Shown here piece by piece: positions 61,498 through 64,000 of a stretch of 64,000 bases of DNA. Source of the stretch: Craspedostauros australis (taxonomy: Eukaryota; Bacillariophyta; Bacillariophyceae; Mastogloiales; Achnanthaceae); the NCBI GenBank assembly GCA_026770025.1, contig JAMXDE010000043.1:248001-312000 (forward strand), read 5' to 3'. Below the pieces are notes generated by a model that saw only the letters and a list, made by a program, of their open reading frames with translations, was not told the DNA's origin and did no database searches. The first letter of the stretch is position 1. Every line of letters begins with the position of its first letter. The position numbers and the translations under genes were made by a program.

Positions 61498-63066
61498 TGA
61501 GCAATAGTGTTACAATTGGAATTGTGCTGCTGTTGCTATTGCCAATAGATCTTGCGATTGTTGGAGATGGAGACGATGAAGGGATGGAGTTTCACCCGCC
61601 CACACTCTTGATTGGTGCCGTTGTTGTTCCAGTTCTTCCTGACGATGCGGATGTTGCGGATGATGCTGACGATGAAGCAAAGTGGATTGGAAGCGTATGC
61701 GGAATGTTCTCGACGAAGTCGTCAGAGATGTCGAGCTGTCTGCTCGTTCTCGCACGTGCTTGTGTGGTTGTGTGTCCTGTACAATACCAGTGGATTGTAC
61801 AACTATGCTCTTCTCCAGCACCAAAGACGGCAACACCCTCTTTCTTCCTCTTTGTTTGGTGCTGCTTGTGAGAGAGGACGCAACAGGACGTGCGAAATCC
61901 TCCTTGGCTTGGAGGGAGACCCGCGTCCCAGATTGCCCCGCGCAAGGTTGCGTACGTTTGGGAAGAGCCTCCGCGTGCGCCGGTGATGGATCACGGTGAC
62001 ACTCTCGTTGTCCGTCTGCGGCACAGATGTCGATCCAAACGGCGTTGCGCCAGTGCCGATTCGCTTCGTCCAACAACTTTCACTCCACTGCGAATCAGAG
62101 TCGTTGGCGGTGTTGCCAATCTCCTTCTTGTTTTGCGATCTGTGATGCAACGCAATGCAATCGATTATATGGAATGGGGGGTTCAGACCGATGCTTCCAC
62201 TCTGTTGCCGCCTCCCTTGGCTGTTGCTGTCGTCCTTTCTTGTTACTGTCTCTCGGTTGTGCCATCTCCGAATAACTCCGCTTCGTTTTCTCGGATGTCC
62301 TGTCAATCACAACAGCGTGACGACCGTCGGTGATGGTGTCGATCATGGCGCCATGTCTTTGCACACAACTCGTGAAGTATCGGCGCAGCTGTCGCCAGTC
62401 ATTCCGTCCAACAACAGCGCATCAAATCGTCCTCTCTCTTTTTGTGTTCGCGCTCCACCACAATAAATAGAGGGGTTCGAGTGGCTATTTTTTGGCATGG
62501 CCGGCGACCCCAGCCAATCAAATGGCTTAGACTTTATCATTGTTACGAGCAAGCCATCCCATTGAAGGGTGAATTGAGGGGAGTTTGGGTCAATTTTCCC
62601 CAGCTTTGTTGCGCTTGGGGTTCTCATTTGGAACCGTGTGACGCAGACGATCTGTTCCCTGTCTGATCGATTCTCGTTGTGAACGCTGACAGAGGCGGTG
62701 GGATTGCGTGGTCGGTTTCGCACGAGGAATTGTGGAACTTTGACACTTTCTCAGAAATCACGTATTGAGCAAATAAACTGTAATTATTTACGTGCAGTAT
62801 CTCCGTTTGAGTATCTCTACGCGACAAACTTCATTGTCGTAACAGAACGACGATTCCGACCGATACGTTCATGATATTGTTGTGATGGTACTATAGTATG
62901 CTCAGTATTGTTGTCGCTTAATACTAGTACTACACAAATAGTACCAAGACATACGCAAAATTGACAAAATTGTTTTCTACAAAATCCCAACAAAACAAGG
63001 ACAGAAGTGTTCCTTTGATGTGAACGGCGACACAGCAGTTGGCTGTTGAGATACTTCTGTTGGTAG
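61498..63066. other. Spacer upstream of the histidine kinase
   Basis: Begins with a CAA/CAG-rich leader (61500-61560, minus). No frame beyond this has coding character. Confidence 0.45.
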
Positions 63067-63237
63067 TATCCGTTTTGGTATCATGTCGTCGGCTGTGACT
63101 TTGTGAACACAGTTGTGAGTGAGATTCTGGGTCTTTGTGTGACACCAGAAAACACCAACACCAACATCGGCATCAAGATCGACAATGGCATCGGTGCTGT
63201 CGTCGAGTACAAGTACCCACAGGTCTGTGCTCGCTAG
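63067..63237 (+). CDS. Possible exon, unknown gene
   Basis: A 57-codon frame follows a TTGGTAG that could be a splice acceptor and ends at TAG 63235-63237. Its later part (NTNTNIGIKIDNGIGAVVEY) uses strongly GC-ending codons like the real genes here (AAC, ACC, ATC, GGC, AAG), unlike the surrounding sequence. No ATG start and no recognisable family. It may be a last exon or a gene fragment. Confidence 0.25.
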   Translation, partial: YPFWYHVVGCDFVNTVVSEILGLCVTPENTNTNIGIKIDNGIGAVVEYKYPQVCAR

Positions 63238-63854
63238 CAGGATGAGCTCACGCTACAAATGTACGCAATGCTTGGCACACCGGCCATATGCAACACATGC
63301 GCACATCACAGCAAACCAATAACAAAAATGACAATGCTGATTACAATGGTGTAAACACGCTGCTGTCGGTCACAGTCACCACTGTGGCCTGCAATATGGG
63401 TTGAATTCAAGATTGCAACTTTGGCAACTTCACTCATGGGGCATCTGCCTTGGTGGTGGGCATGCCATATTGGCCGCAGCACAGGACCCACCCACCCATC
63501 TATTCATCCATGAAGATCATCCATCCTTGTACAAGTTCCGGCATTGGCATCCAGGTTGGGATCTTTCCTCTACATTCAATGGGCAGAGATCCTTTGAAAA
63601 GTGTATGATTGTTGGTGTTGGAAAGAGTGTTGGAGCAATGTTGTGGTGGCCTTGCGCAAGCAACAGGAAGCTTTGACACCATTGGACTCCATTCAACCTC
63701 AAGCATCCAGCTGTGTCGACATGTACATGCGTGTATATGTCAAGATGTACGTGTATATGTGCATCGTTCACCTGTTAATCTCTTATTCATGTACGGACGG
63801 TACAACTACATTCGTGTCAATTGTATACTGTGATTTGTCAGAATCACAGTGGAA
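63238..63854. other. Spacer without recognised gene
   Basis: No supported frame; simple TGTATATG-type sequence near 63720-63765. Confidence 0.4.
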
Positions 63855-64000
63855 ATGGAACACACAAAAATGAGCAGAATTTCTGGAGGAAATTTGCAAT
63901 CGACGATTTCTGAGAGAATTGGAAATATCGTCCGTCCATCCATCAATGGTACCAAGAGAATCTTGAGGTACTTCCTAACTAAACCTCAGATGACGATATC
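63855..64000 (+). CDS. Possible ORF running off the right edge
   Basis: An ATG at 63855 opens a frame that stays open for 48 codons to the end of the window (MEHTKMSRISGG ... RILRYFLTKPQM). The codon usage is AT-richer than the neighbouring genes. A faint resemblance of KRILRYF to retrotransposon reverse-transcriptase connection sequences is not enough to name it. Confidence 0.15.
   Translation, partial: MEHTKMSRISGGNLQSTISERIGNIVRPSINGTKRILRYFLTKPQMTI

Noticed and set aside
1..64000. CRISPR arrays, rRNA genes, transposable elements with terminal repeats
   Set aside because: Looked for and not seen; the tandem repeats found are short coding or leader microsatellites.

Overview
This is nuclear DNA from a eukaryote. 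Protein genes are broken by short introns (18 resolved, about 200-410 nt, GTGAGT/GTAAGT/GTACGT donors and YAG acceptors), genes lie on both strands with long spacers, and three identical tRNA-Pro genes are present. The content points to a stramenopile and most likely a diatom or close relative: a fused UDP-glucose pyrophosphorylase/phosphoglucomutase, a GT77 glycosyltransferase, a secreted protein with repeated short Cys-x(4)-Cys modules and Ser/Pro linkers, and F-box proteins with a WRDQGWG core. The lineage call is inference from gene families; no species was identified.

Layout. 1-1.7 kb: 3' part of a GT23 (FUT8-like) fucosyltransferase. 2.3-5.6 kb: the two-exon UGP-PGM fusion (minus). 7.2-8.0 kb: a doubtful Cys-rich ORF. 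8.4-13.2 kb: tandem array of three F-box paralogues (minus), the first a pseudogene, the other two with unrelated acidic tails. 14.1-15.6 kb: FG nucleoporin Nup62. 15.8-18.1 kb: three-exon GT77 transferase (minus). 18.8 kb: tRNA-Pro. 19.4-20.4 kb: GPI-anchored Cys-rich protein (minus). 21.4-29.2 kb: nine-exon full-length ABCA transporter with an 18-nt microexon carrying the Walker A loop. 29.9-30.3 kb: a two-exon 74-aa membrane protein (minus) that is easy to miss.

31.4-42.0 kb: two membrane-anchored FAD-binding paralogues in opposite orientation, flanking a 905-aa secreted repeat protein and a frameshifted small ORF. 42.3 and 43.1 kb: two more identical tRNA-Pro genes. 43.6-45.9 kb: three-exon Ariadne-type RBR ubiquitin ligase. 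47.1-52.0 kb: two intronless TPR-like paralogues. 55.0-56.6 kb: PDZ protein with a myristoylation/palmitoylation-type MGC N terminus. 57.8-61.5 kb: a 1228-aa hybrid histidine kinase. The last 2.5 kb holds only weak exon-like fragments.

Functional threads: nucleotide-sugar supply and its use (UGP-PGM, FUT8-like, GT77); ubiquitination (F-box family, RBR); membrane traffic or signalling (ABCA, PDZ, histidine kinase). The genes are not organised as an operon-like system. I do not see a convincing new multi-gene system; the most unusual items are the Walker-A microexon, the diversified F-box array, the inverted FAD pair around the secreted repeat protein, and recurrent CAA-rich leaders just upstream of start codons.
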